A stretch of 30,571 nt of DNA from positions 1 to 30,571 of the IMG/VR virus record IMGVR_UViG_3300025127_000157; one strand, given 5' to 3'. Under the pieces are notes generated by a model, which was not told the origin of the DNA, made no database searches, and worked only from the letters and a program-made list of their open reading frames with translations. The DNA is from a virus. The number at the start of each line of letters is the position of its first letter. Position 1 is the first letter of the stretch. Positions 12,999-21,700 of the stretch are shown here, piece after piece. Position numbers and translations under genes: made by a program.

Positions 12999-13855
12999 TG
13001 AAACATCCTGCTGAACTGGCACTGCATCAGTATCTTGATAATGCCACACGTGGTAAATCAAGCATGTCAACTGAAACAATCAAACAGATTGGTGATGATG
13101 TCATGGCTGCTGCACAACGCCAGTTTGGTGGGGGTAACAAGCGAGACAAGTTTAGTCTACGCATGTCTAATGTAGGTAGACCAACTTGTCAACTTTGGTA
13201 TGACAAGAACAAGCCAGAGGTAGCGTTACCCTTTCCTACAACATTCGTTATGAACATGATGCTTGGTGATATAGTAGAAGCAGTGTTTAAAGCTATCTTA
13301 AAAGAAGCAGGAGTTAAATATGAAGACACGGATAAAGTTACTCTTGACCTTGGTGACGACAGCGTTTCTGGTAGTTATGACCTCATCGTTGATGGTGCAG
13401 TTGATGATATTAAATCAGCTTCAGACTGGTCATACAGAAACAAGTTTGAGTCCTATGACAGTCTTGCCAGCGGTGATGGTTTCGGGTATGTGGCACAACT
13501 AGCTGGATACGCAAAGGCTTCAGGCAAAAAAGCTGGTGGTTGGTGGGTAGTTAATAAAGCTAATGGGCAGTTTAAATATGTGCCAGCGACAGGTCTTGAC
13601 ATTGATAAAGAGGTATCCCAGATAAAGGATACGGTTCACACAGTAAAGGAGAATAAGTTTGAAAGATGTTTTGAACCAGTGCCTGAGACTTTTCGTGGCA
13701 AGCCCACAGGTAATAAAGTCCTTAATGATGGATGCAAATTTTGTAGCTATCGTTTTGATTGTTGGGATAGTCTTATTGAACTACCTGCTGTAAAATCACA
13801 GGCAAAAAACCCGCCCATTGTGGCATATGTTGAACTAGCAAAGGAGTATGTTTAA
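12998..13855 (+). CDS. Cas4/RecB-like PD-(D/E)XK exonuclease with Fe-S cysteines
   Basis: 285 aa. Catalytic motifs: Asp128 (GSYDLIVDG), Asp137-Ile-Lys139 (DDIKSAS) and the QxxxY motif Gln167/Tyr171 (AQLAGY). Four cysteines are placed as in Cas4 and AddB: Cys64 (RPTCQLW) before the nuclease core and Cys246, Cys249, Cys255 (CKFCSYRFDC) after it, predicting a 4Fe-4S cluster. It probably resects DNA ends for phage recombination or host DNA breakdown. The start forms TAATG with the previous stop. Confidence 0.85.
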   Translation: MKHPAELALHQYLDNATRGKSSMSTETIKQIGDDVMAAAQRQFGGGNKRDKFSLRMSNVGRPTCQLWYDKNKPEVALPFPTTFVMNMMLGDIVEAVFKAILKEAGVKYEDTDKVTLDLGDDSVSGSYDLIVDGAVDDIKSASDWSYRNKFESYDSLASGDGFGYVAQLAGYAKASGKKAGGWWVVNKANGQFKYVPATGLDIDKEVSQIKDTVHTVKENKFERCFEPVPETFRGKPTGNKVLNDGCKFCSYRFDCWDSLIELPAVKSQAKNPPIVAYVELAKEYV

Positions 13856-13856
13856 G

Positions 13857-14063
13857 ATGGAGATTGAAGTAAATGAACTCGCAGAACAAATTAAGGAAGC
13901 GGAACTGCACCTTTCGGAACTTCGGAAGGAGTATCGTGAACGGAAGACTGCAGGTTTACGTGCGGCGATATCAGCGCGTAATGAAGCAGATAAAGTCTTG
14001 CGCGAAGAGCTACAGGCTTTAGGCTACCGTAGTCCATTTATCTCATGGCGTGATACGGCATAG
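13857..14063 (+). CDS. Small coiled-coil protein (68 aa)
   Basis: ATG 13857 lies ten bases after AAGGAG (13841-13846); the in-frame ATG at 13848 is only one base from it and inside the previous gene. Residues 3-40 form a heptad-like charged helix (VNELAEQIKEAELHLSELRK). The C-terminus RSPFISWRD is more ordered. It lies between the exonuclease and the resolvase. Function unknown. Confidence 0.6.
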   Translation: MEIEVNELAEQIKEAELHLSELRKEYRERKTAGLRAAISARNEADKVLREELQALGYRSPFISWRDTA

Positions 14064-14518
14064 TGTCACCTTACAAACAATTTAGGGCAGCACGAAAGTA
14101 TGGTTATCGTAGCGGTCTGGAACTAAAAATATCTGAGTACTTACAAGAACTAAAGATAAAGTTTTTGTATGAAGGTATTAAGATTGAATGGGAAGACTTA
14201 GCTTATAGAACATATACGCCAGATTTTGTGCTGCCTAACGGTATCATAATAGAAACTAAGGGTAGATTTACTGTAGCAGATAGAAGAAAACACAAGTGCA
14301 TAAAGAAACAACATCCGAATTTGGATATTCGTTTTGTTTTTACAAATAGTAAAAGCAAATTACAAAAAAATTCAAAGACAAGTTATGCTCAGTGGTGTAT
14401 AAAACATGGGTTTCTTTACTATGATAGAATCATCCCTGAAGATTGGTTAAAAGAAAAGGGTAAGAATAAACACCCTAAGTTTATTAAATTTGGTGGTACA
14501 AAAGTAAAAAGGAGATAG
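14063..14518 (+). CDS. Endonuclease I, Holliday-junction resolvase (T7 gp3 family)
   Basis: 151 aa, the same size as T7 gp3. The catalytic residues are in the expected order: Glu20 (SGLELKISE), Asp54 (YTPDFVLPN), Glu64 and Lys66 (IIETKGRF); T7 has Glu20, Asp55, Glu65 and Lys67. It cuts branched DNA before packaging and degrades host DNA. It starts with GTG 14063, overlapping the previous TAG by one base. The C-terminus is very basic (KFGGTKVKRR). Confidence 0.92.
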   Translation: MSPYKQFRAARKYGYRSGLELKISEYLQELKIKFLYEGIKIEWEDLAYRTYTPDFVLPNGIIIETKGRFTVADRRKHKCIKKQHPNLDIRFVFTNSKSKLQKNSKTSYAQWCIKHGFLYYDRIIPEDWLKEKGKNKHPKFIKFGGTKVKRR

Positions 14519-14520
14519 AC

Positions 14521-14895
14521 ATGGACAGGATGATGACTAAACTATCTAAAGAAATTAGTAACGAGGATTTTATTATTCGGGTTAGACCATTCTCAGATGA
14601 TAGTGGTAGGTGGTCTGGTGAGGTTGATATATCCATTATGGCTATGCCAGATAATCCACTGGTTGATGAAGACTATCATCAAGTTATGCACTTTACTAAA
14701 ATGATGTGTGCTTCTGTTCCCGTTATGGAAGAGGTTGAAGAATTACGCAACATTGCCCACGAATATGTAATGAAAGTTATTGACAATGAAGCTGATATTA
14801 GTGTAGAACTAGAGGAAGAAATGGGCGTTGAAAAAACTTACGATGGTAACGTAGTTCACTTACAGTTTAACACAAAAACTAAGGGGTCAGCATGA
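14521..14895 (+). CDS. Conserved marine phage protein of unknown function (124 aa)
   Basis: A small acidic protein with a beta-rich N-terminal half (DFIIRVRPFSDDSGRWSGEV, then DISIM) and a helical C-terminal half. I recall similar proteins beside endonuclease I in other marine phages but know no function. AAAGGAGATAGAC precedes ATG 14521. It overlaps the next gene as ATGA. Confidence 0.7.
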   Translation: MDRMMTKLSKEISNEDFIIRVRPFSDDSGRWSGEVDISIMAMPDNPLVDEDYHQVMHFTKMMCASVPVMEEVEELRNIAHEYVMKVIDNEADISVELEEEMGVEKTYDGNVVHLQFNTKTKGSA

Positions 14896-15191
14896 GTAGA
14901 CATGAAGAATATATGAAAGCAATGATGATACAAGAGGAGTTACGTATGGCACAAGCAAAGAAACAAAGTGATAATGTTGTTGATATGGTCAATAGTCCAC
15001 CTCACTATAATCAACAGGGTGTAGAATGCATAGATGCTATACATGCCGCTACAGATATTGGCTTTCAGTATTATTTACAAGGCAACATAATGAAGTATGT
15101 CTGGCGTTATCGCTATAAGAATGGAAAGCAGGACTTACAAAAAGCTGCATGGTACTTAGAAAAATTAATAGAGACCTACGATGAAAGTTAA
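14892..15191 (+). CDS. DUF3310 protein (T7 gp1.7-like nucleotide kinase family)
   Basis: 99 aa. Residues 31-95 carry the full DUF3310 signature: NSPPHYNQQGVECIDAI, a helix ending in GNIMKYVWRY and KNGKQDLQKAAWYLEKLI. T7 gp1.7 of this family is a dGMP/dTMP kinase, so a role in dNTP supply would fit the ribonucleotide reductase that follows. The first 30 residues are a helical extension. ATG 14892 overlaps the previous stop. Confidence 0.85.
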   Translation: MSRHEEYMKAMMIQEELRMAQAKKQSDNVVDMVNSPPHYNQQGVECIDAIHAATDIGFQYYLQGNIMKYVWRYRYKNGKQDLQKAAWYLEKLIETYDES

Positions 15192-15339
15192 AATGTTTAT
15201 AACAATAGAGATAGATGACGAAGAATACCCTGTGCCAGCCGATGGTCGTGTTGGTGATGAACTAGAAGAAAGCATCCAAGAATACTTCTATGATATTGAG
15301 GGTGCCGATATCAAACATATAAGAACAGTTACGGAGTGA
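15181..15339 (+). CDS. Small acidic protein (52 aa)
   Basis: Starts at ATG 15181 inside the previous gene and ends at TGA 15339, three bases before the reductase. The sequence MKVKMFITIEIDDEEYPVPA followed by a helix (GDELEESIQEYFYDI) and a closing strand (DIKHIRTV) forms a plausible small alpha/beta fold. I recall similar small phage proteins without assigned function. Confidence 0.6.
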   Translation: MKVKMFITIEIDDEEYPVPADGRVGDELEESIQEYFYDIEGADIKHIRTVTE

Positions 15340-15342
15340 GAG

Positions 15343-17274
15343 ATGATAAGCAATAAATTACCTACAGATTACCAAAACTTTATAGCACTGTCACGCTATG
15401 CACGTTGGAAAGAAGATGAACAGCGTAGAGAAACATGGGGTGAGACAGTCACACGATACTTTGATTATATGGAAAAGCATCTTGCTGACCAGCACAACTA
15501 TGCCCTGCCAGAAACACTACGTGCAGAATTAGAAGAGGCTGTACTTAACCAAGCTATCATGCCTAGCATGAGAGCATTGATGACCAGTGGCCCCGCACTG
15601 GACAGATGCCACGTTGGTGGATACAACTGTTCCTATGTGCCTATAGATAGCCCACGTGCATTTGATGAGACTATGTATATTCTTATGTGCGGCACAGGCG
15701 TAGGCTTTAGCGTCGAGCGTCACAACATTGAAAAGCTACCTATAGTGGCAGAGGATTTCTATAAGACTGACACAGTTATTAAGGTAGGTGACAGCAGACC
15801 GGGCTGGGCAAAGTCTCTAAAAGAACTTATTGCTATGTTATACGCAGGACAGATACCAGCATGGGACGTGTCAGAGGTACGCCCTGCAGGTGCTAGACTA
15901 AAGACGTTTGGCGGCAGAGCATCAGGTCCACAGCCGCTAGTAGAGTTGTTTGATTTCTGTGTTGAGAAGTTTAAGAGAGCAGCAGGACGCAGGCTCTACC
16001 CGATTGAATGTCACGACATCATGTGTAAGATAGGCGAGGTTGTAGTTGTCGGCGGTGTACGCCGTAGCGCACTTATCAGCTTGTCTAATCTAAACGATGA
16101 CCAGATGGCACACGCCAAGTCAGGTAAGTGGTGGGAGAACGAAGGTCAACGTGCGTTGGCTAATAACTCTGTGGCATACAAAGGTAAGCCAGAGATGGGT
16201 ACATTTATGCGTGAGTGGCTGTCTCTATATGACAGTAAGTCAGGTGAGCGTGGCATCTTTAATAGAAAGTCTGCACAGGTACAAGCTGCTAAGAACGGTA
16301 GGCGTGACGCTGAACAGGACTTTGGCTGCAACCCTTGCTCTGAGATTATTCTACGCCCCTATCAGTTCTGTAACCTATCTGAAGTAGTCATCCGTGAAAG
16401 CGATACTATGGATACGTTAAAAGAAAAGGTGAGGCTTGCCACAATATTAGGCACGTTCCAAGCTACGCTGACTAACTTTAAGTATCTACGCAAAGTGTGG
16501 AAAGATAATACAGAGGAAGAGCGTTTGCTGGGTGTGTCTTTGACAGGTATCATGGACAACGCCATGACATCTACTACAGGCGATAAGTTGCCTATACTAC
16601 TTGGTATACTAAAAGATGAGGCGGTGCGCACTAATGAAGCTATGGCAAAACAGTTAGGAATACCACAATCTACTGCAGTGACCTGCGTTAAGCCTAGTGG
16701 CACTGTGTCACAGCTTACTGACGCAGCGTCAGGTATACACGCTAGACACAACCCATATTACATACGCACCGTGCGTGGCGATAACAAAGACCCGCTGACA
16801 CAATTCCTTATCTCACAGGGTATACCTGCTGAACCTGACGTAATGAAACCCGACTCAACGACAGTGTTCAGCTTTCCTATGAAGTCACCCTTGGGTGCTA
16901 TCACACGCACACAGATGAACGCAATAGAGCAGCTAGAGTTATGGCTTACCTATCAGCGTTACTGGTGTGAGCATAAGCCATCTGTTACTATCTCTGTAAA
17001 AGAACACGAGTGGATGCAGGTAGGTGCTTGGGTGTACGAACATTTTGATGAGGTATCTGGTATCAGCTTCCTGCCATTCAGTGAGCATACATATCAGCAA
17101 GCACCTTATCAGGATATAGATAAAGATGAGTACAAAAAGTTCTTGACAAAGATGCCAAAGAATGTAGACTGGTCATTGTTGCAAGAGTTTGAGAAGGAAG
17201 ATACTACATCAGGTGGACGTGAGTTGGCGTGTACTGCTGGCGTTTGTGAAGTAGTAGATTTAACGGCAGCGTGA
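15343..17274 (+). CDS. Class II adenosylcobalamin-dependent ribonucleotide reductase
   Basis: 643 aa, shorter than the 739-aa Lactobacillus enzyme. It reduces ribonucleotides to deoxyribonucleotides with a B12-generated thiyl radical. Asn330, Cys332 and Glu334 (NPCSEI) match the radical centre N406/C408/E410 of that enzyme, and Cys343 (FCNLSE) lies 11 further on like its C419. Cys96 (YNCSYV) is the expected disulfide partner, and Cys630/Cys635 near the C-terminus (CTAGVC) match its reducing pair. GTGVGFSVE and PSGTVSQ are family landmarks. Being monomeric, it needs no NrdB; none is present. It depends on host or scavenged cobalamin. Confidence 0.93.
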   Translation: MISNKLPTDYQNFIALSRYARWKEDEQRRETWGETVTRYFDYMEKHLADQHNYALPETLRAELEEAVLNQAIMPSMRALMTSGPALDRCHVGGYNCSYVPIDSPRAFDETMYILMCGTGVGFSVERHNIEKLPIVAEDFYKTDTVIKVGDSRPGWAKSLKELIAMLYAGQIPAWDVSEVRPAGARLKTFGGRASGPQPLVELFDFCVEKFKRAAGRRLYPIECHDIMCKIGEVVVVGGVRRSALISLSNLNDDQMAHAKSGKWWENEGQRALANNSVAYKGKPEMGTFMREWLSLYDSKSGERGIFNRKSAQVQAAKNGRRDAEQDFGCNPCSEIILRPYQFCNLSEVVIRESDTMDTLKEKVRLATILGTFQATLTNFKYLRKVWKDNTEEERLLGVSLTGIMDNAMTSTTGDKLPILLGILKDEAVRTNEAMAKQLGIPQSTAVTCVKPSGTVSQLTDAASGIHARHNPYYIRTVRGDNKDPLTQFLISQGIPAEPDVMKPDSTTVFSFPMKSPLGAITRTQMNAIEQLELWLTYQRYWCEHKPSVTISVKEHEWMQVGAWVYEHFDEVSGISFLPFSEHTYQQAPYQDIDKDEYKKFLTKMPKNVDWSLLQEFEKEDTTSGGRELACTAGVCEVVDLTAA

Positions 17275-17447
17275 TGAAGTGTTGGCATTGTAATACAGAG
17301 TTAAGGTGGGTTGGAGACCACGATGTAGATGAACTTACAGATAACCGCTATACAATACTTAGTTGTTTAGAGTGTCCCGAATGTAAGTCATGGGTTGAGG
17401 TTTACTATCCTAATCTTGAACACGAAGACCATAGAAAGGAGAATTAG
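17274..17447 (+). CDS. Small zinc-ribbon protein next to the reductase (57 aa)
   Basis: Starts in a TGATG overlap with the reductase stop. Cysteines lie at 3, 6, 31, 34 and 37 (CWHC ... CLECPEC), which fits a four-Cys zinc ribbon with one spare Cys. The rest is beta-rich (WVEVYYPNL). Tight coupling to the class II reductase suggests a linked role, for example as a reductant or regulator, but this is inference. AAAGGAG for the next gene lies in its last codons. Confidence 0.65.
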   Translation: MKCWHCNTELRWVGDHDVDELTDNRYTILSCLECPECKSWVEVYYPNLEHEDHRKEN

Positions 17448-17702
17448 ATGAGCCTAAGAGACGTGTTAATAGATGCACAGATGTCGTATTTAGTTGGCGG
17501 CATTAATAAACACAAAGCTAATATAGAAGTGTACATGAATAATACAATTGGTATTGGTGAACACTCTGACATAATAGAAACAATAGACTTAGAACTAGAA
17601 AAACTATCTAATTATCACGACAAGCTAGAGATGCTTGTTAAGTACTTCCCTAAAACAAAAGAAGGAGATAATAATGAGCAGCAATCTGGAACCAGCGACT
17701 AA
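17448..17702 (+). CDS. Helical conserved phage protein (84 aa)
   Basis: Follows the previous stop directly (TAGATG). Mostly helical: LIDAQMSYLVGGINKHKANI, then an acidic helix LELEKLSNYHDKLEMLVKYF. The C-terminal 25 residues are polar and overlap the next gene. I recall the family from marine phages without a function. Confidence 0.65.
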   Translation: MSLRDVLIDAQMSYLVGGINKHKANIEVYMNNTIGIGEHSDIIETIDLELEKLSNYHDKLEMLVKYFPKTKEGDNNEQQSGTSD

Positions 17703-18102
17703 AGACCGTAAGAAGTTTGACATTGACCTTGAGTATGGTAAGGTTCGTGAGAAGATGGTAGCTGATATGCTACAAGATAAAAAGATTGAGGTGAAAAGTG
17801 AAAGAGACGTATGGCAAAAGACTGGCAACATCGCAATCGAATACGAGTGCTATGGTAAGCCAAGTGGCATCAACGCTACGGAATCAGATTACTGGTTCCA
17901 TAATCTTTGTATTGGTGATGAAACTTTTGCGACTATTGTGTTTGACACGAAGTCGTTAAAGCGTATCATTTCTAATCTTGATAGCAAGCGCAGTGTTTCT
18001 GGTGGAGACCACAATGCAGCAAGAATGTATTTGTTGAATCTACAGAAGTTGTTTTCCTCTGACGTAATCAAAGCATTTAAGGAGACTAAGAATGCGGCGT
18101 AA
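17674..18102 (+). CDS. Putative PD-(D/E)XK-type nuclease-like protein (142 aa)
   Basis: ATG 17674 is set by AAGGAGATAATA; an in-frame upstream ATG at 17635 lacks a ribosome site. The core has Asp16/Asp18, then EVKSERDVWQKTGNIAIEYE with Glu39-x-Lys41 and Glu56/Glu58, followed by GKPSGINATESDYW. This layout recalls phage proteins grouped with restriction-endonuclease-like folds. It could nick or cut DNA, or be an inactive relative; the assignment is by pattern only. Confidence 0.6.
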   Translation: MSSNLEPATKDRKKFDIDLEYGKVREKMVADMLQDKKIEVKSERDVWQKTGNIAIEYECYGKPSGINATESDYWFHNLCIGDETFATIVFDTKSLKRIISNLDSKRSVSGGDHNAARMYLLNLQKLFSSDVIKAFKETKNAA

Positions 18103-18334
18103 CGGCCTAACAAAGTATGATGCTCCACTGCGTATACAATACCAGTGGGGCTATGATGCGTTTAAGCGTGGTGGTAGACTGGTCACTAAGAACAGTAGAC
18201 AAGTGTATCAAGAGAACCGTCCTAACCTTGACCCTAACACCATGCAGTATCGTGAGTGGCAGCGTGGTTGGAACGATGCTTACTATGAGAATTTAGATAA
18301 GGGTAAGTACAATGGGGTTAAAGGAAGAAGCTGA
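18092..18334 (+). CDS. Ribosome modulation factor (RMF)-like protein (80 aa)
   Basis: The segment from Gly20 (GYDAFKRGGR) to Trp56/Gly59/Trp60 (YREWQRGWNDAYYEN) follows the RMF layout: GY-x-AG-x-x-G, a Pro/Asn-rich middle (NRPNLDPNT), then W-x-x-GW-x-x-A. RMF drives host ribosomes into inactive dimers. A phage copy might silence or protect ribosomes, or might only share the fold. It overlaps the previous gene by 11 nt. Confidence 0.5.
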   Translation: MRRNGLTKYDAPLRIQYQWGYDAFKRGGRLVTKNSRQVYQENRPNLDPNTMQYREWQRGWNDAYYENLDKGKYNGVKGRS

Positions 18335-18356
18335 ACAGTGGATGAAGGAGAGGTAT

Positions 18357-18695
18357 ATGAGTAATATTACAGCAACGGAGTACCAAAGACGGGCTGGAGA
18401 AACGGCAATATACCCAGATAATAAAGCACTAGAATATCTAACATTGGGATTGGCTGGTGAGGCTGGTGAGATTGCTAACAAAGCAAAGAAGCTAATACGT
18501 GATGGTGCAGACAGAGAAGAGCATCACGCTAAACTAAATGCCATTGGTCACGAGATTGGAGATGTTATGTGGTATTGCGCCATGCTTGCTAAAGAAGTGG
18601 ACATGAACCTTGGTAGAATCATGGAAGACAACTTGGATAAATTGGCAGACAGGAAAGCTAGGAATCGTTTACAAGGTGACGGTGACAATCGTTAA
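18357..18695 (+). CDS. mazG: MazG-like nucleoside triphosphate pyrophosphohydrolase
   Basis: 112 aa from ATG 18357, which has GGAGAGGT upstream; the in-frame ATG at 18312 overlaps the preceding gene. Metal-binding residues are Glu35 and Glu38 (GLAGEAGEIA) and Glu66/Asp69 (HEIGDVMWY), the E-x2-E...E-x2-D signature of all-alpha NTP pyrophosphatases. Marine phage MazG proteins hydrolyse dGTP/dCTP or similar nucleotides. It is the last gene of the rightward operon. Confidence 0.85.
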   Translation: MSNITATEYQRRAGETAIYPDNKALEYLTLGLAGEAGEIANKAKKLIRDGADREEHHAKLNAIGHEIGDVMWYCAMLAKEVDMNLGRIMEDNLDKLADRKARNRLQGDGDNR

Positions 18696-18708
18696 GTATA
18701 TACCGTTC

Positions 18709-21700
18709 TTAATCTATTCCACCATCTTTTAGTCTTTTAGCTTGTGTTAATGCATATTCCCATGCATCATCCTCTGCTATGGTGCGTCCATCATTTTCGT
18801 CTTCATAAGTCTCCTCAATTAAAACTTTGTGTCTTTGGGGGACTTTATTTAAGTACGTGACTTTATCTCTTCTGTTTTGCTCTTCCTCACTTAAACCGTG
18901 GTCTAGCCGTTGCTTATCCAAAACTAAATTACGCACAGCGGTTCGTTTTTTATTGATATACGCTTTTAACTTTTGCCGCTTTACTTTATCACTTTTAATA
19001 TCATTATAGGCTTTACCTAACACATATCTGGACACATCACGTTCCATAGCAAGTCCCATCATGCCCCGCATCTGATTTGTTAATGGTGCATCTAATTTAA
19101 TTCTTCGTGGACTTAGTTCAAAATATTCTAAATTTAGTCTATCAAACTCTTTTTCCCACGGTTTCTTTTCACCACGAGGTGTCAATCCTGTTATCTGCTT
19201 AATGAATGCGTTCATAGAACGTAATCCACCCACACGAGTTGGTGATTCAAGACGGTCTCTGGTTGGCCCTAATCCTCTATAACCAAAAATACCCTGTGCA
19301 TCATCTCCTATGGTTTGAGGGAATGATTTAGTTGCTTGCTTTAACATGTAAGGTATAATTTCTACATCATCATTGTTTGGTAGCTGCCTAAATTCAGGGT
19401 CAAGAGATGTAACTACATCTTTTAAAACTCCTGCACCTACAGTGTAAGTATTAAAATAATTACCCAATGTTCTGGCTGCGGCTTGCCATATTTCTTCCTC
19501 ACTCAAGCCACCATTTACACCATTTATTATTACATCCGTGGTAGCATCTAACATGTCTAGTTGTGTACCTGCTCTACCCTGACCACCTGTTACTGCATTC
19601 CAAAATTCTTTTGGTGAATAGGGTAAGTCAGAAGCTACTCTGTCATTGTCATGCCAGTTGCCAAAGTTATTCCTGTACATATAATCTGCAAACATTGCAT
19701 AGGCAGAGAACGGACCAAAGGATGCTCTCATGTCAAATGAACCACGAGTCGTGGGGTCTAAGTATTCATACGGCCCAGTGTTTTCATCTCCAAATGTATT
19801 ACGTAAAGCAGCAAATGTACCCAGCATAGCTAGTCCAGTAAGTTGTTTACCTGCTCTGTCAGCATAACTAGATTTATTTAATACGCCACCTAAATCAAAC
19901 ATGCCAAACACAGGCGCATGTTCATACATAAATCTAAATTGATTAACCATGTAACGTGGGAATGGTATGGCTAATGAACCGCCTGTGCTTTGACCAAACT
20001 TAATAAGCATGTCAGCACCAGCGTTAAACACACCGTCTTTGCCTCTAAACTTACCTGTTTGATAAGTAAAGTCTAGTGCTTTTTCCATAGCATCAGACAT
20101 GCTGTCTGTCTTTGCTGCTATTTGTGCAAAGTCGCCATCAACTAACACACTTTTTAAAGTACGTTTTCCGTCAGATGCTGCGAATATTTGCTTATCTAAT
20201 TCTCTAGCAAATATGGCACGTTTAAACATATTATCTGACAGGGTATTAAAATGATTTAGCTTTCTAGCTATGCCTATTATACCCTTTTCTGTGCCAGTAA
20301 TGTTACCTACATCACCCATATCTCTAAACAACTGTCTAGTAATACCAGTAGCACCAAATTTATCATCTGCCATAAGGCGAGTAAGAGCAACTGTGGTTGC
20401 GCTATTCATGCCTAATATTAGGTCTTTAAATAAAAGAGAATCAATGCCAGTTCTTAACTGCGCTTTTCCTAATCGCACATCTCTGCTTGCGTCTTGTGCT
20501 AACTTAGCATCTGATATTGTTCTTAGTTTATTAAAGTTTCCTTTTGCATAGTTTACAGCACCAGTTCCTAAATTATCTAAAGCATATACAAAGTTACGCA
20601 TATATCCATTTGTTGTGTTACGAACAGTGGTTGCTGCTTGCACAGTCATTAAACCAACACGTGCCTTGTTTAAATTTTTAAAAGCTAAAGATACATCTCT
20701 TATGTTATGCTCTTTAATACTTTCTTGTAAACGTCTGTAGCCTTTACTTGTAAAGTCACCCATATCAAGAAGAGCATCATCAATTTCGTTAAGTTCAAGT
20801 TGTAATTTTTGTACAATATCTTTTGCTGTTCTTTGCCCACGAAGAAGTCTACCTGCCCTGCTGACTTCTTCTGCAATTAAAGCGGCCCCGTCTGCAGCCA
20901 TTACAGTACCTAGCTGTTGAGAGGTTACACCGTGGTCATCTAGTATAGATTTAAGCTGGTCTTTATCAATGATACCTTCTCTAACTGCACGGGATACACG
21001 TGAAGTAAATCTTTCTTGTAAATCTTCAGCACTACCCGCAACAAGTCTCTCTGCTCCATCATCAGTGTATCTGGGTGGAATTAAATGATATATCTTTGCA
21101 CTTGCAGCAGAAATGTTTTGTATAAGCTGCTCATCTAAACCGGGCAGCATATCTGCGTCATCTGCTAGTTTTTCTTTTAGCTGTTTACCCAAAGCAAGTT
21201 CTTCTGGTATTGTTTCTGATAAAGATTTTTTATCTGCGGTTATGGCCTTTTGCATTTTTTCTGCAGTCTTGGCTACAAGTTTTTCTTTTTTTGTTTTACC
21301 ACCTTTAAATACTTTTTTAGTAAGTTCATGTCCAGCTTCAATTATAGCTACATCTTCTTTTGTTGTAGCTTTTACTATTTCTTCTGCTTGAGCAGACCGT
21401 AAAGCAGCATGAGTGCCTGTGCCTAACCCAAGTAAACCACCAGTGACTGTAGCTATGGCACCTGATGCAGCCACTTGTGTCATGTCAATTTCATCTTTTA
21501 GTCCTGTTTCAACACGAGTTTGTTCTTGTGCTGCGACTGTACCTGCCGCAACAGGTGCTTCGATAGCCATTGCACGTGCAGCAGAGCGTATGCCACCACG
21601 TTTTATGGCTTCTCGTATTCCAAATTTTAAACCCTGTTGTGCGGCAAGCTGTCCTGCTTTAGCTGCACCACCTGTAAAAATACCTGCGTATGTGGATGGT

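Noticed and set aside
20149-20165. Operator-like CACTTTTTAAAGT inside the 1112-aa gene
   Set aside because: It lies in mid-gene, has a longer centre than the motif, and such A/T-rich matches are expected by chance.
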